From positions 2,046,001 to 2,110,000 of the forward strand of contig CP085830.1 in NCBI GenBank assembly GCA_020809705.1: a stretch of 64,000 nt of DNA. Reading direction: 5' to 3'. The stretch is from Calonectria ilicicola (lineage: Eukaryota > Ascomycota > Sordariomycetes > Hypocreales > Nectriaceae). The position numbers were made by a program, and so were the translations under genes. The stretch's first letter is position 1. The number at the start of each line of letters is the position of its first letter. Shown here one piece after another: positions 33,073 through 43,555 of this stretch. Below the pieces are notes generated by a model. That model did not search any database. It was not told where the DNA came from and saw only the letters and a program-made list of their open reading frames with translations.

Positions 33073-35188
33073 CTATCCCATAAACCAGTTTTTCGTGTGG
33101 ACCGGAATAGTATGATTGCGTCTCGTAGTTTGCATAATTTGGTGTTGAAGCATAGCTCTCTCAAGTTTTTGTATGTAATCCGGGTCATCAATCGCGCACC
33201 CGAGTCTTAGACGTAGAACATTGCGTCGTGTTTTCCAAGCCTTCAGGACATACTTTGCCATGACAAGGCTTGTGCTCTCTCCATAATCAAATAAATCCTC
33301 GTTTCGCGAGTAGATTATCGGTATCTGAACCCAAGCTCGTTCCACCAAGCTTCCTGAGGTTCGGAGACATAGCTGGACCACCATGTAAAGGAAGACGTCA
33401 TGATGGAAGCTAGTAAGGGTTGACCATAGAAAGCCCTTGCTGCTCAAGGCCTCCCGGTATCTCACGTATTGCTCAATGGCAACAATAGAGAGTTTGAATA
33501 AGTTATCGCTTGGTGTGAGAATTTCAAACCCCCACTCTGGTTGTTCGCATGGCGACCAATTGAAAAGTCCAGTTCTTTCATTTATGACCCGTTTTACATG
33601 CGTCGCCAGCTCGTGTAATGGGCCAGCTGAGGGGTCGGAGAATCTTTCCATGATGTTGTCAAGACCAATTCTGATTCTCTCGGCTAGATCATGGATTTGT
33701 CGCAACTGGCCTTCGGATCCAGTTTCGGATCCAGTAGCGATCATCTCGCCATAGGTCACAAAGTCTTGACAGCCCTGCCCATCCAACAAAAGCTGTCCCA
33801 GTTTGTAAAATAGTAAGCAAATAATCATTTCGGTTGGTCCGTTCTTATCTTGGAACGGCTCTGTCGCAGCTGGATTCAGATCTGCATCATTCAGATTCAC
33901 GGGCATTTTGCAGTGGCTAGCTCGAGGTAGCAAGGTGAGTCCCAACCCTGATGCCCTAGCAAATCTCACATCGAGGAGCATAATCTGCCACCAAATACGT
34001 CTTCGAATTTCCGACTCGAATGGCGATAAACCAAGTAGCTCTCCGTCTTGGTGAAGTCCTAATTTGAGAGCAATCCGTATGCAAACGCCGTTCAAGATCC
34101 AGTTGGAATCACTATTGTATCGTCCCTGAAGGGATATCTAAGCTGGGGGTTAGCCTATGTGGTTAATATAAGGATACCAATTACTAGAACTCACTAAGTA
34201 CAATGTAAGTGCCTGAAGTGATGGGAGAGTAGGAAATGTGAGGAATTGGGCCTGAAGCAAGGCCATCCTCAAGCCTTCGCAAAATTGCTCAAGTGCACTC
34301 CCCTTCGAAAGTTGAAGCATTTGCTGACATTCAGACTCGGTAAGAGAGTTGACAGAAATGGAATATATCGAGAACATCAATGCCTGTATATCCCAAGGGA
34401 GAATGCAGGGATTACGTATCGATTCGTCAACTGATTGTTGTAGTGTTGGCCCGTGGACGACCTTTGTTAATGGATGTACTCGGGCCAAAAATATTTGCCA
34501 TAGGTCCCACATCTGTTCTGGTGAGGGAAGTAAATTTTCTATACAGGGTGTCACTGAGGATCCATCAATACTGCTTGGTTCAAAAACATCAGGCGGTGTT
34601 AGGCATAATGGCTGTTCGTAGCCCGGATCGCTCGTCGACTCTGCTACAAGGTTTTGCATACTTTGCAGCTGAATAGACAGATGCTTAGTCAACAGTTTGT
34701 TCAATAGTTCCTAGGGTGGCCAGGGTTACCTCTTCGTGTACCATTGCCCACAGGGTTCTGGTTGTATAGGTTGTTGATTTGTCTTGCTCGATTAAATATC
34801 CCACGGACGCCCTATCAGGATGGATATCTCGATGGACTTGTCCTTGGTGTGATGCATTGGTCTCAGCAGTTTGCATTGACTCATCCATACTTGTATCTTC
34901 GAATTGCCTTAAGAGTGCTTCGAAATGCAGGAGCTTTGAATGGAGCTCGGCCTTGATTTTCTTCCTCGCGCCCGGAGGCGCCGGGTTGGCAGGAACGCAT
35001 GGCCTGTTGAGCTAGCACAGGAGACGATCAATCCTTATTCGTATGCCAAGGAATAATGAAGACTATACCGAAACACAATTGGCACATGGGAAATTGTGGT
35101 CGCATTTCACTTTGCGTCGCCTGCAGAGTACGCAAGCAAGAGCCCTTGGCGGCTTTGCCTTGGGCAAAGTTGGGGACATGGAGGCCAT
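33073..35188 (-). CDS. Zn2Cys6 transcription factor 2
   Basis: Four exons (35188-35069, 35011-34730, 34668-34195, 34137-33073), all phase 0, give 646 residues. The zinc cluster is split by intron 1: residues 19-38 supply five cysteines (ACVLCRRRKVKCDHNFPCANC) and the acceptor at 35012 adds LNRPC, giving C-x2-C-x6-C-x5-C-x2-C-x6-C. This fixes the choice between two nearby acceptors. A basic KKIKAELHSKLLHFEALL segment follows. The fungal transcription factor region is visible with WDLWQIFLARVHPLTKVVHGPTL, then DSNWILNGVCIRIALKLGLHQDG and FESEIRRRIWWQIMLLD. Similar layout to factor 1 but clearly not a recent duplicate. Regulator of unknown targets, possibly the neighbouring genes. Confidence 0.88.
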
Positions 35189-36317
35189 TGCTCTATAAGC
35201 CTATACTCTGTATCAGTGGCAGTGGCAGGTGGCACATCCTTTTTTCGTATTTGAAAAGAGAAGATTCAGTTCCAGAAATAAATAAATAAATAAGGAAAAT
35301 TAAGAGCCGAAAGAAAAGTCCGACCCTGGTGCTTGGCGAGCCGGCAGATCTCGATCTGGTAAAGTGGACTTTATCATCGGCACCATTTGGTGTGCCAATG
35401 GTTCCTCCATTTCACAATGTCATGAGACTTGGCTCTAGCTGGCCGATCGGTCCGAGTAACTCCCGATTTCCGTACATGGTCGGCGAGGGTCATTGGCGAG
35501 AGTGCAGCGGGGGGCATTATAACAAACTTAAGCACGCGCCCGCCCATGGAGCGCGAATTCCGCCCTGTGCAGTGCCTATCAATTAATTGTCATAAACCCC
35601 GTCGGCGAACCCACGTGAACCAGTTCACCTCGGCTGACCCACCTGATATAATTGACGTAAGACCACAAGTGAAGGCTACGGAGTTTTTAATCCAAAACTG
35701 CTTTTTCTTGATTAGTCGTCGCCCACTCACTCCTCGTGCAATTTCGACAAAGCGCATCATCGACAACGGACATTTGTGGGTATATTTTCAGTGCTAGCAG
35801 CATTGTCCACATTGTTATTTTTATTTACATCCATGAAATGATATTGGAGGAAGCATTTCCGGTCTATCCGTTGGTGTTTTGAGTGTTTATATCAAGGAAG
35901 AGCTGATGATTTAGTCCTTCACTGAAACCTTAGAAATCTTCACCGAGATGGATAGCGGGGATAAATTCCAAAAAAAAAAAAAAAAAGCGCATTGTTCAAA
36001 AGTTAATCAAAGAATTTTAACATGAAATATCTCGAACTCCTGTTTCTTTTTTCTACCATCATGTGTTGATTTTATAAGTGTGTGCGACTCAGTCATGTCT
36101 CGCACGCTTTTAGCTGAGCACCCGTATTCGTACTAGGCTCCCAAATTACAAAGTGTATACGATGCCAGGGTCACCTGAGAGGGCGGTGCAAAAACAAACC
36201 AGCTCATCGAGTACCACATGAATTTTTAAACAAGACATTATCACATCATGACTTACCTCTCACAGCTCTGCTTCCGTTCATGAAGTTGCTTATAAATTCA
36301 TCATCCTCGATCGCTAA
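35189..36317. promoter_or_regulatory. Divergent region, Zn2Cys6 factor 2 / HET gene
   Basis: About 1.1 kb, AT-rich after 35640, with an AAATA-type tract at 35276-35294 and an A run near 35970. TATAAA lies at about 36291, only some 25 bp before the HET start codon. No coding frame of note. Confidence 0.5.
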
Positions 36318-39180
36318 ATGGACATCCTCACCGTTGTTCAGCCCTCAGAACCTCTCCCAAAGACACCGTTCGTCGACGGGCTAAGATGGGACTATGGGCC
36401 ATTTCTACAATTCGCAAGCCGAAATGAGCTTCTCAGAAAAGTCCCCTTTGTCTTGCGGAAACCAGATCCTGATCTTCATATTCCTTACACGGAAATATTA
36501 TACCCAGGTACCAAACAAGAAAACGAGAGCTTCTATCTTGCATGGTTTTACTTTGGGCTCCTAGCCGAATTCCGCGGTCTAAACGAAGGTCCAGCACAAA
36601 ATCCTACCTTTGCGGGAACCAACATACAATCTGACCGCGAAGAATTTCACCAGCGGTTAATTGTCATCGAGCGAGGGAAAAAATGTCTAAATAATTTAGT
36701 GGCGCTTGAAATAGTTGATTCCATCCTAACTACTATGATGGGGGTGCGCTCCTTCACTATCGACTTGCTGGATCACTTTACAGATTGTCTCGTGTTTACG
36801 TTCCACATGATAGGCAACATTCATAGTGAGTTCGATGATCGGATTCTGCTTTCCATCTCGGCGGTAGGGGAATTATTGTCAGCTGCGACAAGAGCAGGTT
36901 ACAGGCAAATCATGAAGAATCTGCAACTCCCTCGTTCACAACTGAACCAAGCAGCAATCCCATGGGCTTCAGAGTATAATCGACGAAGCTCGATGCTAGG
37001 GACCGACATGATCAACTCTGGTTGGTGTCCAAACGAAGTAGAACGAATTCTAAACATGTATCAAGGGTTGACGAGTGTCTGCACACTCTCGAAAGTCGAC
37101 AGGATGACAAACCATCGTAACCATTCAACATGTACAAAAACTATGTGCAGAGCGTTTCAAGACGATCTGGAAACTTATAAGTTATCTCATGTTGATGATG
37201 CCTGTTTATGCCCCGAGTATGAAATTTTGATTGATGAGGTGCAAAGGATATTACGAGAGACTACATCCTATCCTATCTTACGTTTGGTTTCCTCTGACGA
37301 TGGGCACGTTTCACTTGCTGTCGAGGAGAAAATGCCGGATTCCAAATTTGTCGCACTTTCTCATGTATGGCACACATCCAACTTTACCAACAATCCTCGA
37401 TTTGATTGCTAAAGCGTTTAGGTATGGGCGGATGGGCTCGGAAATCCAAAACACAATACTATTCAACAATGCCAGGTAAATCGTCTGATGATTCTAGTGT
37501 CCCAACTCCAACGCAATATGGAGCCAAATTGGGATTCATCAAACAACCCCCAGGCATTCCGACTTTGGATAGATACACTCTGCTGCCCGACAGAATCAAG
37601 TGGGAAAATATTGGCTCTCGAAAGAATCGCGGATGTGTATCGAGATGCAACCCACGTTCTTGTCTTGGATTCATCGATATCCCAGCTTAGTTCAGATACA
37701 TCTCCAGCTGAAATATTACTTCGGATTTTTGGGACGTCATCATGGATGAGGAGGCTCTGGACTCTTCAGGGCGAGTACCATTTCTCATAACTAGCCGCAA
37801 ACTTTCTAATACTCTACTAGAAGGCACATTGTCCAAGTCTCTTTGCTTCCAGCTTGCAGATCGTGCAGTATGCGACTATGACCTCTATAAACAACTGGAA
37901 GAAGCTGCCAAGTCTGATACCCGAATGTTTCAAATATCTGAAGATATTCATAGAGAAGTAAGAATACAACCTGCATGGATTATAATTCTCACATAAGCTA
38001 AATTTACTAGCTGCAAAAAATGCACTACCTCCAGCTTGGACAGGAACATGATGCCCATAGTGGTACATTCGCCAATAAGCTTCTAATTCGCCTCTGGGAA
38101 ACCCAATGGGCTCTCTATTTCAGAAGTGTCACGGTTCCAAGTGACGAACCAATCTGTCTTGCAACGCTCCTTTCTCTAGATATAAAGGTCATAGCACAGG
38201 CACCTACTCGTAGCGAGAGAATGGCACTGGTTTGGCAACAACTCGCAGATCGTTACGGAGGCATCCCTCCCCGGATAATTTTTACTGAAGACAATCCTAT
38301 CCAAAAACCGGGCTTCCGTTGGGCGCCACTTTCACTACTTGGTTCCTCATTTGAATCTACAATTGATGCTAACTCCAAAGCAATACGTTTCGACATGCCA
38401 GGAATGAGGCCTTCAGATATTGGCATCCCAACACCCCTCGGGCTTCGTGTTCGTTTCAGGGGGGCACTATTGGGTGTTCGGCCACTAAATCCAAATGTTC
38501 CGCTTCATCCATGGGAAGGAATAATTAAGAATCAAGAGGATATGATTTACATCAAACAAGAATCCACGGGCAAGTGGTTTCGAATGGTGGATTCGGAGCT
38601 TTTGAGGGACCAAGTTACCGAGACCTTCACTAAAGAACGACAGGAGGAATGGCTTCAGGCCAGGAATCAACTATGCAATGGGCTACACAAGCAAGGCGCA
38701 GCACTTATATTTGATAAGTTGCAGATGGATAGCAAGATTACAGAGCATGCACAATCGATGTGCCAGAGTGTGCTGGTTCATATCCAAGACACAAAATTGG
38801 AGGAAGTAGGGGCGCTTCATGTCCACTCTTTCAGAGCCGTTGTCATTGATCAAGTTGGTGATATTGAAGTGGCCATGGTCGAGGGACTTCGTTACTTGGC
38901 AGGGACGCTCGCACAAGACTCGGTGACGTTCAAGTTCAAAGACTTCTTGGATCAGGATGGCAAAGGGGAAGCATGGGAAGCAATCAAGGATGAAATGAGA
39001 CAGAGGATGAAACAAGTTTGCACCGAATTTTGGGATGCGACGCCCAAATTTGCTGAAGCCGTGGAGGCTACTCTTGGCGCTGACATGAGGGAGTACATAT
39101 GGGCCGTCATTCCGAAACAGTTTTCTCATGAAATTCTACTGGAAGATTTACCTGAGGACCAAGTATGGGTTGTAGACTAG
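36318..39180 (+). CDS. Heterokaryon incompatibility (HET) domain protein
   Basis: Member of the HET family, some of which trigger cell death upon fusion of unlike strains; most have unknown roles. Four exons (36318-37364, 37422-37770, 37821-37957, 38011-39180) give 900 residues. The HET domain begins at FVALSHVWADGLGNP (SHVW at 348-351), continues with RLWIDTLCCP (about 396-405) and YRDATHVLVLD, and ends at the RLWTLQEG block. Before it lies a Cys motif (CTKTMC, then DDACLCPEYE) found in one HET subfamily. The long N-terminal (1-340) and C-terminal (about 510-900) regions have no recognised fold. Intron 2 (37771-37820) has a GC donor. The conserved LQEG reading supports it. First ATG chosen; the next in-frame ATG is far inside. 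Confidence 0.85.
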
Positions 39181-39607
39181 GTTACAATCGATGGCGTTTA
39201 ATTAATACCTTGAGTGAGTGGTTTGTGGTTTGAGCGACGATATGGATCAACGCTCTTGTAGCTATGGTATCAGTTGATGGAATCGGTGAGCACATTCCGA
39301 CATTACAGTGGCATTCAAACACGACAGAGGAAGGTATAAATGAAGATAGAATGGAGGTTTTTGTTTAATGGGATATAATACTTTAAATGCCAAAATATTG
39401 ACAAGTCTAAATCTAAATAGTGTGTGTATCAATGGACAAAATCGCCTTTTATGTCTATTGTTTCAATGCTCCGTGACGCCGGTCCAAACAATGGCCCATG
39501 GTGAATCTTAAAACCTAATACAAAATACCAGTCCCGCTTCATGAGGTTATGTTCATACAAAATACACGCTGAAAAAAATCAAGGATAGGATGGAGCGGAT
39601 GTTCGGT
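39181..39607. other. Convergent 3' flanks
   Basis: AT-rich 427-bp stretch between the convergent stops of the HET gene and the Sfk1-like gene, consistent with 3' UTRs. No gene. Confidence 0.6.
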
Positions 39608-40454
39608 TTAAGCGGCTTCGGCATCACGCTGATAAAAGTCGTTTCGGGACTCGTTGCTAGTGCTACCTTCTCGTGTCTTCTCATTGATGCGTCTAGTATA
39701 TCTCGAGTCCCGGTTTCTTGTGTGTACTGCCGGGTACAAGTCGATGGCGAAAGAGAAGGCGTAGAAGGAGAAGACGAATGAAATGATCCATTCAAAAACG
39801 GCAGCAGGGTTTCGGTTGCCTGTCTTGGCGCAAACTCCAAATACAATGATGAGGGAGAACTCGACGAGAATAAAGACGAGCTTCACCCAAAACGACAGGC
39901 GAAGTTTGCTGTGGTCGCGGTTCTTGATGCCCATGCGCTGATACTCCCAGCAGAGACAGACGGCAGAAAAAAGGTAGCCACCAATGAACAAACCCAAAAA
40001 GGTGTTGTGCAGGCGTTTGTGGGCGCCAGTCTCAAAGATGGACAAGCAAATCAACCCAACAGTACCCACAGTAGCAAACAGGAGGCTCAGAACTGAGAGG
40101 ACCTTTTCGCCGATAGATGAGTTGGGTAGTAGGCGGCCGTTGTGGCGCAGCCAACGCTCTGCGATGAAGGCGGCATCGAGGAAAACTGCGGTGAGGACAC
40201 AGCCAGCAATAAAAAGCGGTCGCAAGCGGTCGGCTCCGATGTTGCTGATGTAGGCAATATCTGCCTTTTCGTTCATGGTGGGTAGGCGTCTGGCATGATC
40301 ATCGATGATCCAGGAGAGGAGCATACCAAGGAGCATGCCCATCCATACTAAGCCAGATATGATGGGAAGAACCTATAGCAGTGTGTTAGTCGCTGTGGGA
40401 TCGAGCAAGCGGATGTAGACATACCCAATAAGATACTATGCCACGGATGGCCAT
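39608..40454 (-). CDS. Sfk1/Frag1/DRAM-like integral membrane protein
   Basis: Two exons (40454-40425, 40372-39608, phase 0) give 264 residues. Five to six hydrophobic segments are visible: a first one at IVSYWVLPIISGLVWMGMLLGMLLSW, a second at RPLFIAGCVLTAVFLDAAFIAE, then VLSVLSLLFATVGTVGLICLSIF, the short THNTFLGLFIGGYLFSAV-type segment, FWVKLVFILVEFSLIIVFGV, and VFEWIISFVFSFYAFSFAIDLYP. YISNIGAD after the first segment and the family pattern FEWI near the end fit the Frag1/DRAM/Sfk1 family. Yeast Sfk1 acts with Stt4 PI4-kinase and lipid asymmetry at the plasma membrane. The C-terminus is hydrophilic. Similar candidate: any Frag1-family member. Confidence 0.82.
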
Positions 40455-41444
40455 TGCTAGCGTCGATGGGGGGAAGAGTTGGATGGATCGAGCAAGGTGT
40501 TGATTCGCTGAATGAGGGCGGGAAGGTGAACCACTTGAAGTGTGGCGCGTAGCGAAGGAATCGAGTGTAATGAAGATAAATTGAGGAAAGAAAGATTTGC
40601 GATATTGACCGAAGCACAGGCTTGTTTAATATCAAGATTGAATCGGCCCTCTCCAAGGTGAGTGGAGATCAAATGGTTATGTCAATGGCGGCGATGACGC
40701 TTTTACTGATGCAACGGGCTTTCGGACATAACGGGGCCCGGTTACTAAACATTAGCGCCCGGGGGTCCGCACTTTAACGTCACCCACCAACCGCCGAAAT
40801 GCCAAGTGGGCAATGAAGCACCTGACCAGCAGATGACAATTCACAGAGCCCCGAAGAGGTGTGGGTTTGGGCCAGCGAGTGCGCGTTTGCGAGGCTTAGA
40901 GCGAGTTAAAGGCAGAAAACGGTATTTCTGGGCGCGAGATGCCTTGCCAGCAGTGGAGCGGTCTCCAGCGGTCGCGTGCGGTCGCACAGCAGCGTGGCGC
41001 GAACGGTTGGTTTGCAAGCTTACGCGACAAGAGGGTGGCGCAGAAGGGAAGAAAAGAGTGTACCTAGCGGGATGGATCGAGGGCGCGACGCTAGAAAAGG
41101 GTCCGACGTAGATGCCGGGATGCTTGTCAATGAGGCGCAAGCCAGGGGATGACATCATTGACACATAAATTATTAATTCGTAAGAAAAAAAAAGGACGTT
41201 CAAATAAGATGATCCCACGTCCACTCGGCTTGGGCGGCATTGGGCGCTACGAGGTGGAGCCATGCAGGATGGCTCCCCCATGCCATCCATCTTTTCGTCC
41301 TTGATTAATGAAACACATTATGCTCAAGGTTTCAGTAGCCTGCATATGGAACTTGGCACAAAGACAACACGATCTTTTTTTTTTCTGATATAACAAAAGC
41401 AATCCACATCACATTCCCAGAGTGCCAAGGAAGAAAGTGCAAGT

Positions 41445-41479
<35 letters not shown>

Positions 41480-41591
41480 CCCCCCTCACACGTCAACAAT
41501 TCCTTGACAAACTCAAGGACCCATCCATCATGGTTGTAATCCACCCAATAGATGCCACAAGATACATCATCGACGCCTCACCAAGCCCCAT
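40455..41591. other. Intergenic, Sfk1-like promoter and 3' flank of secreted-protein gene
   Basis: It contains the promoter of the Sfk1-like gene and the 3' UTR of the minus-strand secreted protein. A GC-rich part at 40840-41110 is open for about 100-150 codons on both strands but has Arg/Ala-rich, random-looking composition. A perfect (CT)15 tract lies at 41446-41475. Confidence 0.5.
41446..41475. repeat. (CT)15 microsatellite
   Basis: Perfect CT dinucleotide tract of 30 bp, in the 3' flank of the secreted-protein gene. Confidence 0.95.
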
Positions 41592-42583
41592 CTAATGAGC
41601 CCTGCGGTGGATTGGGTCCATGCTTTTAAAGTGCTCCCCGGTGATCAAGGGCGTAAAGATGAAGTTGCTAAACGCCGCGTTGATGCTTCCCTTCGTAGAC
41701 CCGCCCACAGCGCCATGCTTGGCCATGATGGCCTTGAGGGAATCTTCACAATACAAGCGACGACCCAGCTCGTGCACAAAGGTCTGTTGTGTGCTTCGTC
41801 AGCGGCATTATTCTTAAAAACTCTGGATGGGATAAAAACTCACGCTATCGGCGCCGCGCAGGCTGTTGATCGCAGTCAAGACATACTTGTCAATCTCACC
41901 TGGGAGATCGTTCGTCTTGTACCGGATAAGGTCGAGCATGTGGATCATGGAGTCACCGTACTAACCATGGCCATGTCAGCGATCCAAATTCTCCACTTGG
42001 CAAGCATATCGTTGAGTCCACTTACCGTTTTATAAGCACAGGCAATCCTGGACTCCTGAGTGCAGGTGAAGCACTTGTCCAGGCTCGATTTATCAATGGT
42101 TGTGTCAAAAGCGTCCAGCTCAAACTCGAGCTCGTACAGGGCGTTTTTGACATTCTATAACTCATCAGCATCTGCTACGCACTTCGTATCATTTTCAACA
42201 CTTACCTCCCAGCAATGATTGTCGACGCCGCATTGCTTGAAGGTCGTGACATAAGCGGCAATATCATCTGCCCTCTTGGCAAGCTGGTTCAGTTTGTCTG
42301 TAACCAGGGTGTCTGTCAGCACCTTATCCTGGAAATGGTAGCCATTCCCTGGATGCTTGTAGCCTTTGTCATTCTCGTGATAGCTGGGGTGTGGAGACTT
42401 ATCATCAAGCCATTGAGGGGGGGGTAGATAGCCAGGAGAGTTCACGCCGTGGGCATGGGAGTGTGTGTGAACTTGATCACGAGCCTTTGGCAAGACTGCA
42501 CCATTTCCGTTGTTCTGAGGCGCAATCGAGAGTGCCAGGCCAGAGGTGGCGGAGAGGACATTGATGGCAATGGACAATCTCAT
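41592..42583 (-). CDS. Secreted His-rich six-cysteine protein, unknown family
   Basis: Four exons (42583-42206, 42154-42026, 41960-41844, 41783-41592), all phase 0, give 271 residues. Residues 1-18 (MRLSIAINVLSATSGLAL) are a typical signal peptide. A His/Pro/Gly-rich region follows (HTHSHAHGVNSPGYLPPP, then HPSYHENDKGYKHPGNGYH). The C-terminal two thirds look helical and contain six cysteines: QCGVDNHC, then KCFTCTQESRIAC, then LYCEDS. They could form three disulphides. No enzyme motif or lipid anchor was seen. The layout resembles fungal small secreted proteins such as surface-binding or host-interaction proteins, but I do not recognise a family. The His-rich part might bind metal. Gene model good, function unknown. 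Confidence 0.78.
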
Positions 42584-43555
42584 CGTTATTCCAAGCAAGT
42601 GTGAGTGTGATAAGCGAATGACTAGTAAATGCTGGAGTGAGTGTCTCTTCAACATAGATGGCACATCCATTCTTATATGTAAACATTCGCATTCATTTTC
42701 GCAATGAAAGCATGAAAGCGCCGCCTCAACAAGTGGCATCGAGTTGAACTGCAAGACGCAATCGCCAACGCTAAGTGCACTTGCAGACGGCGACTCTCGG
42801 AGGTTTCGGTCTTATTCAGACATATGCATCCATTTTCGATACTCAACAGATACCCTTTTACATGCAGACCATTGGAGCAAAGGCCAAGTCCTGGTCGAAT
42901 TCACTCGCTCCACAAAATACACACGCGTATTGAAACCCACGTTGTGCATGCAGGATGCGTCAAGCAGCATTCTTCAAGAACGAGAACTTGCCAATTCCAG
43001 TAATCCAATTATATCATCAGGGCTATTTATGTGCTCATAAGACGATGTAAAGTTTCCTCAGCCATGGATGGAGCCAGTGCTCCTGGGGCAGATACCTTTG
43101 CTCTGCATCACTCAGCAATGGCTGCAGTGCTTCATACAAGACACGCTACACATTTGAGCACTGGAAGACAAAATGGGGTGCTGGCTTTCCAATTTCTAAG
43201 ACAGGCTTTGGCGGCGCTTGATGTCGTTTCGGCTACCGAAAATTAATTGTCGCCGTTGATACCAAGTCTCGAGTGATCCGAGTCAGCTGGGGCTGAATCG
43301 GCAGTGTGGGCGCCGATGCTCCGGCGCGCAATTCACGATAAGATAAGCACGCCGACAGGCAGCTTCATGGAAATCGAACATAACAAACACTGGCAGTCAA
43401 TCAACCACAGCTTCCATCCACCCACGCCTGGGTCCAATAGCTGAAACACACTCACGATTCCCAAGGGAAGAAATTTCATCTGCCTGGCCACGCCGGCCCC
43501 TCGAAGTCCGAAGCGATCGCCTACTTCCTTGGTTTGAGACCCAATCCCGCCCACC
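42584..43555. promoter_or_regulatory. Divergent promoter region, secreted protein / CDK7
   Basis: About 970 bp between divergent start codons. A and T are frequent around 42660-43020. No operator was identified and no coding frame is convincing. Confidence 0.5.

Noticed and set aside
34711..34729. Nineteen-base intron GTAACC to CCTAG in Zn2Cys6 factor 2
   Set aside because: Too short to be spliced; the 61-nt intron ending at TATTCAG (34669) keeps frame and has a GACTAAG branch-like site.
40806..41290. Overlapping 100-150-codon frames on both strands
   Set aside because: GC-rich promoter DNA; Arg/Ala-rich random composition, no motif or conserved start.
41446..41475. CRISPR-like or transposon-end interpretation of simple repeats
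   Set aside because: Perfect dinucleotide microsatellite; no spacers, no terminal inverted repeats and not a prokaryotic genome.
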